Assembly: GCA_049509515.1 (NCBI GenBank)
Contig: JBEKZV010000034.1
Location: 1 to 64,000 of the forward strand
Direction of reading: 5' to 3'
DNA length: 64,000 bases
Source of the DNA: JBEKCP01 sp049509515
GTDB lineage: Bacteria; Planctomycetota; Planctomycetia; Pirellulales; Thermoguttaceae
Within the stretch, counting starts at the first letter, position 1; each line of letters begins with the position of its first letter. Of this stretch, positions 8,902-16,700 are shown one piece after another. Position numbers and translations under genes: made by a program. The notes under the pieces are model-generated. The model searched no databases. It worked only from the letters and a program-made list of their open reading frames with translations, and was not told the DNA's origin.

Positions 8902-9878
8902 CGCCCGAGAACTTCCGTACGCGGCTTGCGGCCCTCTCGGCCGAAATGGCCCGGGCGGTCGTGGGCTACCAGGAGGTGGTCGTCGATCTGTTGATGGGCG
9001 TGTTTGCCGGGGGCAATATCCTGCTGGAAGCTCCGCCGGGCCTGGGCAAGACCCTGCTGGGCAAGACGCTGGCCGCCGCCCTGAGCATGCGCCACTCGCG
9101 GATCCAGTTCACCCCCGATTTGATGCCGGCCGACATCATCGGCACCAACATCGTGGTCGAGGACCAGCGCGGCAACAAGGAGATGGTCTTCCAGCGCGGG
9201 CCGGTGTTCACCAATCTCCTGCTGGCCGACGAGATCAATCGTGCGCCGCCCAAGACGCAATCGGCCTTGCTCGAATCCATGCAGGAGCACCACGTCACCG
9301 TGGCCGGCAAGACCTACGCCCTGGACGAGCCGTTCCTGGTCGTGGCCACGCAGAACCCCGAGGACCGCGAGGGGACGTACCGCTTGCCGGAGGCCCAACT
9401 CGACCGGTTCCTCTTCCGCTTGCGCCTGACGGCACTCTCCGACCAGGAGTGGCTGGAGGTCGCGCGGCGCCGCACGGGGTCGGCCACGAGCGAAGTGCGT
9501 CCCGTGCTCGCGCGAGAAGAAGTAGTGGAGATGCAGGCGGCCGTGCGTCGCGTGGGCATAGATCAGCGCACTTGCGCCTACGCGGCCCGGTTGGTCCGCG
9601 CAACCCATCCGGAGCGGGACGGGCACGTCCCCGCGGTCCGCAAGTACGTGCGGCTGGGGGCCAGCCCGCGCGGAATCCAGGCCCTCATCCTGGGCGCGAA
9701 GATGCGGGCCCTGTGTGCCGGGCGCGAGCAGATCGCCGCGGAAGACGTGCGCTCGGTCGCCGCCGCGGCCCTCGGCCACCGGCTGTTGTTGAACTTCGAG
9801 GGCCTGGCGGACGGCGCCCAGCCGGAAACGATCGTCCGGGAGATCATCGACCGCGTGCCGGTGGAGGGCGGTTCGTGA
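8898..9878 (+). CDS. MoxR-family AAA+ ATPase (second copy)
   Basis: A 326-residue MoxR ATPase, paralogous to the one just upstream and overlapping it by 4 bp (ATGA). Walker A APPGLGKT is at about 45-52, and Walker B ending in DEIN at 111-114. VATQNP follows, as in the family sensor region. Two consecutive moxR genes in one operon suggest either a mixed hexamer or two ATPases serving different vWA partners; that is inference. The last nine codons (R-V-P-V-E-G-G-S-stop) recur almost identically at 10630-10656, on the far side of the toxin-antitoxin insertion. Confidence 0.93.
   Translation: MTPENFRTRLAALSAEMARAVVGYQEVVVDLLMGVFAGGNILLEAPPGLGKTLLGKTLAAALSMRHSRIQFTPDLMPADIIGTNIVVEDQRGNKEMVFQRGPVFTNLLLADEINRAPPKTQSALLESMQEHHVTVAGKTYALDEPFLVVATQNPEDREGTYRLPEAQLDRFLFRLRLTALSDQEWLEVARRRTGSATSEVRPVLAREEVVEMQAAVRRVGIDQRTCAYAARLVRATHPERDGHVPAVRKYVRLGASPRGIQALILGAKMRALCAGREQIAAEDVRSVAAAALGHRLLLNFEGLADGAQPETIVREIIDRVPVEGGS
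9851..9878 (+). repeat. left copy of duplicated moxR 3' junction
   Basis: CCGCGTGCCGGTGGAGG (9851-9867) is an exact 17-bp match to 10629-10645. The following 11 bp, ending CGTGA, match at 7 positions. This copy is the real end of the second moxR gene. With its partner it brackets the toxin-antitoxin pair. Confidence 0.85.
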
Positions 9879-9898
9879 TAGGCATCCAGAACACTCTG

Positions 9899-10282
9899 TC
9901 ACCAGCGCAAATCAACCTCGTTTTCGCCATGCACACCCCACAGGCAAATACCTTGGGTCGAGACTCGGGCGACGATGCCCGCGCGCTTGGCCCAGGTGTT
10001 CAACTCGGGATGGCGGAGGGTGAGGGCGACATGGGCGGCCACCTCATCGTCGGACACGTCGAGGAATACCAGGCAATAGCCGCGATGGCAGAGTCGACGA
10101 TCGTAGAAGTGGTCGTCGCGGGTGAAGAACGTGGGTCGGCTGAGCCCGTGGAGCAATGGGAGGACATCGTGGTCGGACATGCCCTTGTAACCGGCATCGA
10201 CTCCAATCTGCCGAACGGCGATCCGGCGACCCCGCAGTGCTTGACGCTGGCTCTCGATAATGTTCTCGTCGAGGAGGTTCAT
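9899..10282 (-). CDS. DUF5615-type PIN-like toxin
   Basis: A 127-residue protein with the layout of DUF5615 PIN-like proteins. It opens with an acidic MNLLDENI, has a DAGYKGMSDHDVLPL middle and a FTRDDHF motif, all contributing acidic residues to a putative metal-dependent RNase site. The start ATG at 10282 overlaps the stop of the upstream DUF433 gene by 4 bp (ATGA), the usual arrangement of antitoxin then toxin. It lies antisense inside a plus-strand operon. The RNase activity is inferred from the family. Confidence 0.75.
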   Translation of the reverse strand: MNLLDENIIESQRQALRGRRIAVRQIGVDAGYKGMSDHDVLPLLHGLSRPTFFTRDDHFYDRRLCHRGYCLVFLDVSDDEVAAHVALTLRHPELNTWAKRAGIVARVSTQGICLWGVHGENEVDLRW

Positions 10283-10530
10283 GTGGCCGGCGTTTCGGCT
10301 CCGAACCGTGCAAATGTCTGGCAGGCCAGGTCCACAGCTTCAGCGATCGCCTCTTTGGGAATGCTGCCCCGCCACTCGGTAACGATCTCGTCCCAGTCCT
10401 TTCCGCTGGCGACCTGTTTCAGGACCTGCTCGACCATGATTCGCGTGCCCGCGAAGGTCGGCTTCCCGTGGCAAACATCCGGGTCGATTACGATGAACCG
10501 GCCCAAATGCGTTTTTTTGGGACGTATCAT
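10279..10530 (-). CDS. DUF433 antitoxin-like protein
   Basis: An 83-residue DUF433 protein. The family pattern is visible as VCHGKPTFAGTRIMVEQVL, then GKDWDEIVTEW and a C-terminal helix IPKEAIAEAVDLA. Family members often pair with PIN-like DUF5615 toxins, as here. AAGGGGGA precedes the ATG at 10530. The AT-richer stretch 10540-10610 upstream would hold the promoter. Confidence 0.8.
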   Translation of the reverse strand: MIRPKKTHLGRFIVIDPDVCHGKPTFAGTRIMVEQVLKQVASGKDWDEIVTEWRGSIPKEAIAEAVDLACQTFARFGAETPAT

Positions 10531-10628
10531 GCGGTCCCCCTTGTGTGGGTTCCTTCTGGTTTTGCAGGAACACCCTAGGAATCATTATAACGCAGCGTCC
10601 TTTCGTGTACACGACCATCCGAGAAACG

Positions 10629-10656
10629 CCGCGTGCCGGTGGAGGCGGGCCCGTGA
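10629..10656 (+). repeat. right copy of duplicated moxR 3' junction, carries SD and GTG start
   Basis: This matches 9851-9878 at 24 of 28 positions, including the first 17 in a row. Read in the moxR frame it still encodes R-V-P-V-E-A-G-P-stop. It also provides GGTGGAGG and the GTG start (10653) of the next gene, so the operon stayed functional after the 750-bp insertion. Confidence 0.8.
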
Positions 10657-11954
10657 GACCTGTTGAGAAGCTGTGCGGCAAGACGCGGCGGCGCTGGATC
10701 GCGGAACACTGGCTCCGCGGCCTGGCGTGGACCCTCGCATGGTCGCTGGACGCCTGCCTCGTTTACCTGTTGCTCAACCGTCTTTTCGCGTTGCCTTTGC
10801 ACTACACGCTTGCGGTTCTGCCGCCGGCCGCAGCGCTGGCCCTGGTCGTCCTCGCCCGGGCCTGGGTACGGGCGCCGCGGGGGGCCAAGCTGGCGCAGTT
10901 GGTGGACCAACGGGCCGGCACGGGCGATCTGTTCGCGTCCGCCCTGGAGTTCCATCGCGACGCCTCGCGGTTCGGCTGGCTGGGCGAATTGACCTGCCGG
11001 CAGGCCAGCGCGCGGGCAAACGGGGCCGTTCTCGCCGCGGAGTGGTCCCTGGGGCCCGCACGGCACTGGGCGCTGGCGGCCGCCGCGACCGTGCTCCTGG
11101 CCGGCGGCTATGCCGCCAGCCTCGGCATCGACCGCTTGGGGCCCGAGGCGGAGGGCCGCCGGCTCGCCGGGCAGGAAGTCGCGGCCGAGCCCCAGCCTGC
11201 CAACGAGGCCCCGGGCAAAAGGAAGTTGCCGGCGGAGAAGACGGCTGCCCAAGAAAAGCCTGCCGCAAAATTGCCCGCCGACGTGGAAGAGACCCCGCCC
11301 GAGAAGCCGGCGGCGGAAACGGTCAAGATCACCAACGAGATGATCGACCGTTATCTCCAGCAGGTCCCGGAAGAGAAAGTCAGCCTGGAGGGCATCACGC
11401 CCATCCGTTGGGACGAGGACGAATCCAGCGGCAAGGCCGATCCCCGCAACCAGCGGAAAGAAGGGGAGAAGGTCGATCCGGTGAAGCTGGATGCCGCGCT
11501 CCTGAAGGACCTGGAGGCCGCCAAGAAGACCAAGGAGGAAGGGGGCAAGGAAGGCAGCGCCGTCGACATCGCCGTGATGGGCAAGGAAGGGGGCGACGCG
11601 GCCCAGGGCAAGAGCGGCGGCAAGGAAGGCAAGGAGTCGTTGGCCGACGCCGCGTCCAAGGACCCGCGGGGCAACCCGACGCGCTTGGCCGTCGCCCCGG
11701 CGCGGAGAGGGCTGTCGATCGCCAGTGCCGCGCGCAGTCCGAGCAACGCCAAGGGGCAGATCCGCCCGATGGGGCTGCTGGAGTTCCTGGCCGCGATGCG
11801 GCAGGCCGCCACGTCGCCCGCGGCGCCCGACCGCGGCGCCGCTCCGGCCGCCGGCCGCGCCCCCGACGAGGTGATCTCCTCCGAAACGGTCCTCGAGGCG
11901 GATCGCGACTTGATCGACGGCTATTTCCGCCGGTTGCGGGAGGCCGACCGGTGA
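10653..11954 (+). CDS. membrane protein of the MoxR/vWA operon, unknown function
   Basis: A 433-residue protein without a recognised enzyme motif. Two hydrophobic segments lie near residues 20-45 and 50-72, and a third near 140-157. The rest is a charged, Lys/Glu/Ala/Gly-rich, probably extended region containing KEEGGKEG- and AQGKSGGKEGK-like stretches. The family is reminiscent of DUF4175-type membrane proteins found in such operons. I chose the GTG at 10653 because GGTGGAGG lies 7-8 nt upstream and GTGA reconstructs the 4-bp overlap that the operon had before the toxin-antitoxin insertion. It overlaps the next gene by 4 bp (GTGA at 11951). Confidence 0.75.
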   Translation: MRPVEKLCGKTRRRWIAEHWLRGLAWTLAWSLDACLVYLLLNRLFALPLHYTLAVLPPAAALALVVLARAWVRAPRGAKLAQLVDQRAGTGDLFASALEFHRDASRFGWLGELTCRQASARANGAVLAAEWSLGPARHWALAAAATVLLAGGYAASLGIDRLGPEAEGRRLAGQEVAAEPQPANEAPGKRKLPAEKTAAQEKPAAKLPADVEETPPEKPAAETVKITNEMIDRYLQQVPEEKVSLEGITPIRWDEDESSGKADPRNQRKEGEKVDPVKLDAALLKDLEAAKKTKEEGGKEGSAVDIAVMGKEGGDAAQGKSGGKEGKESLADAASKDPRGNPTRLAVAPARRGLSIASAARSPSNAKGQIRPMGLLEFLAAMRQAATSPAAPDRGAAPAAGRAPDEVISSETVLEADRDLIDGYFRRLREADR

Positions 11955-13771
11955 GCTTCCAGAAGCCCGATCTGCTGTGGCTCTGCTTGGCCCTGCTGGT
12001 GCCGCTGGTGTTGTACCTGCTGCCCATGCCGCGCCGCAGGGTGATGTCCACGACGCTGTTCCTCTGGGAGCGGTTCCTGCGATCGGAGATGTTGGGCCGG
12101 ACCTCGGAGCGGTTTCGCCGCGCGCTGGGCCTGGCCCTGCTGGCCGTGATCCTGGCTGCCCTGATCGCCGCCGCGGCCGAGTTGAGCATCGGTGCTCCGC
12201 GCGTCAATGCGCGGCGGTTGGTCGTGCTCGTCGATGCCTCGGCCAGCATGAATGCTCGTGGTGCGGCCGTCCCGGCTGCCGGGGCGGGCCGGACGCCCGC
12301 ACCGCCACGCGGCGAGAGCAACCTGGACCGGGCGAAGCGGGCGGCTGCCGACCTGGTCGCGTCACTGGGCGCCCGCACCGAGGTCGCCGTGGCCGAGGCG
12401 GCCGGGCAGTTGCGGCTGATCTCCGCCTTCCAGCCGGGCGGACGCGAGGCCGCGGACGCCGTCGCGGCCATCGGGCCCTTCGATGGCCCCACCGACCTGG
12501 GCCGCCTGCTGGGCCAGGCCTTCCAACTGTGGGGCGAGGAGGACGAGTGCGAAATCCACGTGTTCAGCGACGCGCCGCTGCCCGAAAGCCGCTGGGGCCG
12601 CCGCGCCCATGCCTGGATTGCGCCGCCGGCGGGCGACAACTCGGCCATCGTGGCCCTGGCGGCCCAGCGCCGCGGAAAGAAGATCGTCGCCCGGTTTACG
12701 CTTGCCAATTACGGCCGCGGACCGCAAACCCTGGCCGGGACCGTCCTGGCCAACGACGTCCCGCGAAGCACGTTCCAGGGGATCGTCCTCGGGCCGGGCG
12801 ACACGGCCCAACGGCAGGCGACCATCGAGGAACCCGCCTCCGCTACGCTCGTGGTTCGCCTGGACATTCCGGCCGACGCCTTGGCGGCCGACAACGAAGC
12901 GTGCATCCGCGTGCCGGGCCTGGAAGACCTCCGCGTGCGTGTCGCCCGGCCTGCGGGCGGCAAACACAACACCTACCTGGGCGCGGTGCTCAGCGCGCTC
13001 CAGGAGCAAGGGACCATCGGGCAAATATCTCAGGCTGCGCCCGACGCCGGCCCGCCGGGTGCCCCGACCCCGCTGACGATCTTCGTCAACCAGGCGCCCG
13101 AGGCATGGCCCGCGGGGGGCGCGATTGTGCTCTACCCGCTGCGTGCGGGCGTAATGGGCATCTCCGGCCTCCATCCCGAGCCGGTTACGATCACGCGCCA
13201 GGCGCCGCACCCCTTGCTGGAGGGCGTGGAACTCCGCGGGCTCGTGGTGAAAGACGTGGTCCATGCCCAGCCGCCGTCCTGGGCGGAACCGATCGTCTGG
13301 GCGGGCGACTTGCCTGTGGTGTGGGCCGGGGAAACGAATTCTCGTGGTGCGGGCGTCCCGCCTGTATTTCACCAGGCAGGCGGGACGCCTGCACCACAGG
13401 GCAAGACCAAGGCCCTGATCGTGGCCATGCCCCTGACGACCGACGACTCGCAACTGCCCCTGCTGGCCTCGTTTCCCATGCTGCTCCACAACGCCTGCCT
13501 CTGGATGCTGCCGCAGCCGCAAGTGCTGCGGCCGGGCGAGATGATCGACGGCTGGACCTCGCGTCGCGCAGGGCTGGCCGAAAACCCGCACGACGGCCGC
13601 CGCTACGCCTTCAGCACGCTGAGCGCCGGCGAATCGGACTTGCGACGCGAAGCGGCGGCCGAGGAAACGCCGATTGGCAGACGGCAGCCGCTGGCGCTGG
13701 CGTTGGTGATGTTTGCAACGGTTCTGCTCCCGATCGAGTGGGGCCTGTTCCATCGGCGATTCACGGAGTAA
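11951..13771 (+). CDS. BatA-type membrane protein with vWA domain
   Basis: A 606-residue protein with the BatA-like N-terminus: a hydrophobic segment at 7-25, a PMPRRRVMSTTLFLWERFL segment and a second hydrophobic helix at 58-78. A vWA domain follows with metal-site motif DASAS (95-99). A last hydrophobic segment lies near the C-terminus, so the vWA domain faces outward between helices. It starts at GTG 11951, overlapping the preceding gene by 4 bp. Two unusual Gly/Pro/Ala peptides, at residues 101-122 and 464-486, are encoded by palindromic DNA and interrupt otherwise family-like sequence. The first lies immediately after the metal-site motif. It probably forms a membrane complex with the next gene product under MoxR control. 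Confidence 0.85.
   Translation: MSFQKPDLLWLCLALLVPLVLYLLPMPRRRVMSTTLFLWERFLRSEMLGRTSERFRRALGLALLAVILAALIAAAAELSIGAPRVNARRLVVLVDASASMNARGAAVPAAGAGRTPAPPRGESNLDRAKRAAADLVASLGARTEVAVAEAAGQLRLISAFQPGGREAADAVAAIGPFDGPTDLGRLLGQAFQLWGEEDECEIHVFSDAPLPESRWGRRAHAWIAPPAGDNSAIVALAAQRRGKKIVARFTLANYGRGPQTLAGTVLANDVPRSTFQGIVLGPGDTAQRQATIEEPASATLVVRLDIPADALAADNEACIRVPGLEDLRVRVARPAGGKHNTYLGAVLSALQEQGTIGQISQAAPDAGPPGAPTPLTIFVNQAPEAWPAGGAIVLYPLRAGVMGISGLHPEPVTITRQAPHPLLEGVELRGLVVKDVVHAQPPSWAEPIVWAGDLPVVWAGETNSRGAGVPPVFHQAGGTPAPQGKTKALIVAMPLTTDDSQLPLLASFPMLLHNACLWMLPQPQVLRPGEMIDGWTSRRAGLAENPHDGRRYAFSTLSAGESDLRREAAAEETPIGRRQPLALALVMFATVLLPIEWGLFHRRFTE
12253..12309 (+). repeat. in-frame coding palindromic repeat, copy 1 (degenerate)
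   Basis: This Arg/Gly/Pro-coding stretch begins CTCGTGGTGCGGCCGTCCC and ends GGACGCCCGCACCGCCACG, an imperfect inverted repeat. It resembles the cleaner copy at 13339-13399. The encoded peptides share R-G-A-x-V-P near the start and T-P-A-P near the end. Confidence 0.6.
13339..13399 (+). repeat. in-frame coding palindromic repeat, copy 2
   Basis: The arms GTGGTGCGGGCGTCCCGCCTG (13344-13364) and 13377-13397 pair at 20 of 21 positions around a 12-bp loop. The insert keeps the reading frame and encodes a peptide beginning S-R-G-A-G-V-P-P and ending G-G-T-P-A-P. Confidence 0.75.
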
Positions 13772-13772
13772 A

Positions 13773-16700
13773 ATGTCGCACTCGACGGCGACCGACGTTG
13801 CGGCGGCTCTCGTGCTGGCCTGTGCCGGCCTGCACGCGATCGTGACCGCTGCGCGCACCGACCTGCCCTGGCGGCGGTGGCGCGTGGCCGCCATGCTCAT
13901 CTGCCGCCTGGGCCTGCTGGCTGCCGTGGCCGCATGGTTCTTCGAGGCGGAGATCAGGCTGCCGCGGACTACGGACCGCGTCGAGCTGCTGGTGCTGGCC
14001 GACCAGTCTGCCTCGATCGGCCCCGAGGGCCGGGAGACGGTCCGCCGCTGGATCGGCGAGGCCGAGGCCGCCGCCTCGCAGCACGGCGGCTGGATCGCGA
14101 CGCGGTGGATCGGCACCGCGGGCGGCCGGGCCACTCCACTGGCCGAGGCCCTCCGCGACGCCCGCCTGGCCTTTCCCGGCCGCGGCGAAAAACGACTCCT
14201 GGTCGTTTCCGACGGCTGCGCCACCTCCGGCGATCCACTGGCCCAGTTGCCGCAACTCGCAGAGGACGAGATCAAGGTGTGTGCCGCCGGCGTGCCCCGG
14301 CCAAGCGGCGAATCGCTGGTTGCCGAGTTGAATGTGCCGCCGGCCGCGTGGCGCTCGGTGCCCCTGCCGGTGGAAGTCGTCCTGCAGGCCGACGTGGCCG
14401 GGCCGTGCCGCTTGCTGCTCTCGCTGGACGGAAAGGAACCTGCCCGGCAACAGGTGGCGCTCCGCGGCGGGCGGACGGCGCTCAGCCTGCCGGTGGTTTT
14501 CGAGAGCGAGGGCCTGCACCGGGTGGAAGTCCGCGCCGAGTTCGCCACGGACCGGATCGACTGGAACAACCGGGCGGCGGCACTGGTCGAAGTGCCGCTG
14601 GCGCCGCGGGTGGTCGTGATCTCCGAGGCGCCGGCCGCCGCGCACCCGCTCCGCGCGGCGCTGGCGGCCAACGGGCTCACGGCCCGCGTCGTCGCGCCCA
14701 AGGATTTCCCGGCACGCTTCTCGGCCGATTGCGTCGTCTTGGACAACGTGAAAGTCCAATCCCTGGGCGATCAGCGGCTGGCGGCGCTGGAGGAGTATGC
14801 CCGGGGGGGCGGGGCGATCCTGTTCACGGGAGGGCGCCGCGCGTACGGCGGCGGCGGCTACCGGGCCACGCCGCTGGAGCCGGCCTTTCCGGTACACCTG
14901 GATCCCGACAAGGATTACCCGCCGTTCGCCCTGGTCGTGGTGCTGGACAACTCCTGGTCAATGAACGAGGCGTTGGGGGCGTCGGTCGGCAAGATCGACA
15001 TCGCCAAGGAAATCGCGGCGGCCGCGGTGGACGGGCTGCACGAGGGCGATTGGCTCTCGCTGGTCTCGTTCGACGCCGAGTACCACAACATCATCGCGCC
15101 GACCAGAGTCAAGGACCTGGAACCGGCCAAGTACGAGATCTCCCGCATCGGCGCGTTCGGCATGACGAACATCCTCGGCGGGCTGACCGAGGCCGCCCGC
15201 ATCCTCCGCGGCATCGACGCCGCCTACAAGCACGTCGTCTTGATCAGCGACGGCCGTGAGACCGAGGTCGGCACCGACTACAGCCTGTTGCTGAAATCGC
15301 TGGAGCGGATGCGGATCTCGCTCTCGACCATCGGCGTGGGGACCAACGTCAACGCCAAGCTGCTCAACACGCTGGCCTACGCCGGCAAGGGGCGGTACTA
15401 CCACACCACGTCGATCAAGGAGATCCCGGCCGTCGCGCTCCGCGAGGCCAAGGGCCCGGAGAACCAACTTACCGTGGAAATGCCGTTGCCGCCCAAGAAG
15501 CTGGCCGAAGACCCGGCGTTGGCCGGGGTTGACGTTGCCGCGTGGCCGCCCCTGGCCGGCTACAACCGCTCGCGGCCGCGTCTTCACGCTTGGACGCCGC
15601 TGGCGATCTCGCCCAAGAGCGAGCCGCTCCTGGCCCGCATGCGCTACGGCCGCGGCCAGACGGCGGCGTTCCTCTCCTCGGCCACGCCTCCCTGGGCCGG
15701 CCGGTGGATCGACGAGAAGCCGGCCGACTATGTCCGCTTCTGGCGGCAGCTCGTGCTCTCCCTGCTGCCTTCGCCGTGCCGCACGCTCCGGCCGCAAACC
15801 GATTACGAGGATGGCCAGCCGGTATTCGATTTCCCGGCATGGTCCGATTTGCCGGCCGGTGAGGTGCGTCTCAACCGGCTTTCGGCCGGCAAAGTCGAGA
15901 CCATGGCCGCCGGCCCGGAGCCCATCCGCGTAATGCCCGACACCGACGCCCTCCTCTGCGTCTCCAAGGGAAAACAGATCGACGCCTTTTCATGGAGCCG
16001 GACCTATGGGCGCGAGTTCGCCGATCCGGCACAAGGAGAAGCGATGCTCAAGACACTGTGCGCCCGGACCGGCGGCATCTTCCAGCCGCGGGCTGAAGAC
16101 CTGTTCGCCAACGGCCGGCACCGCACATGGTTCGCGTTGGGCCAAACCGCGTGGCTGGTGGCCGCCGTGCTGTTGTTGCTGGCCGAGATCCTGCTCCGCC
16201 GCCTGCCGGCACTGAAGTCACTGGCAGGGCGGGTTGGAAGAACCGTCCAGGGCCGGCTGGAAGAACCGTCCTGCCAGGCCGGCCTGCTGGCCGCGCTCGT
16301 GCTGTGCCTCGCCGTGGAGGCCGGCGCCATGGAGGTCCGGCAACAGGGCACGCGGCTGATCGTCACCGGCACGAACTTCCGCTACACCTGGGACGCTCGG
16401 CGCGGCGGCGAGTTGGCCGCGGTCGAGCAGCCCGGACCGCCGGACGGCTGGTGGGTCCGCGGCATGCCCGGCTACCGGAACTCGCCTTGGCAGCGGATCA
16501 ATTCCTGCTTCGCCTGGAAGTCGTTGGACACGATTCCCGCCCTGTCCTTCTCCACGAAACGCATGGCCTATTACTCGGGCGAAGCGGTCATCGCCTGCGC
16601 CAATGCCGACAAGAGTGCCAAGATCAGGATTCTGCGGCAGTCCGCGGACGAAGTCTGTTTCGAGACCGAGAGCAGCCCGAAAATCCTCGAGAACACCCGG

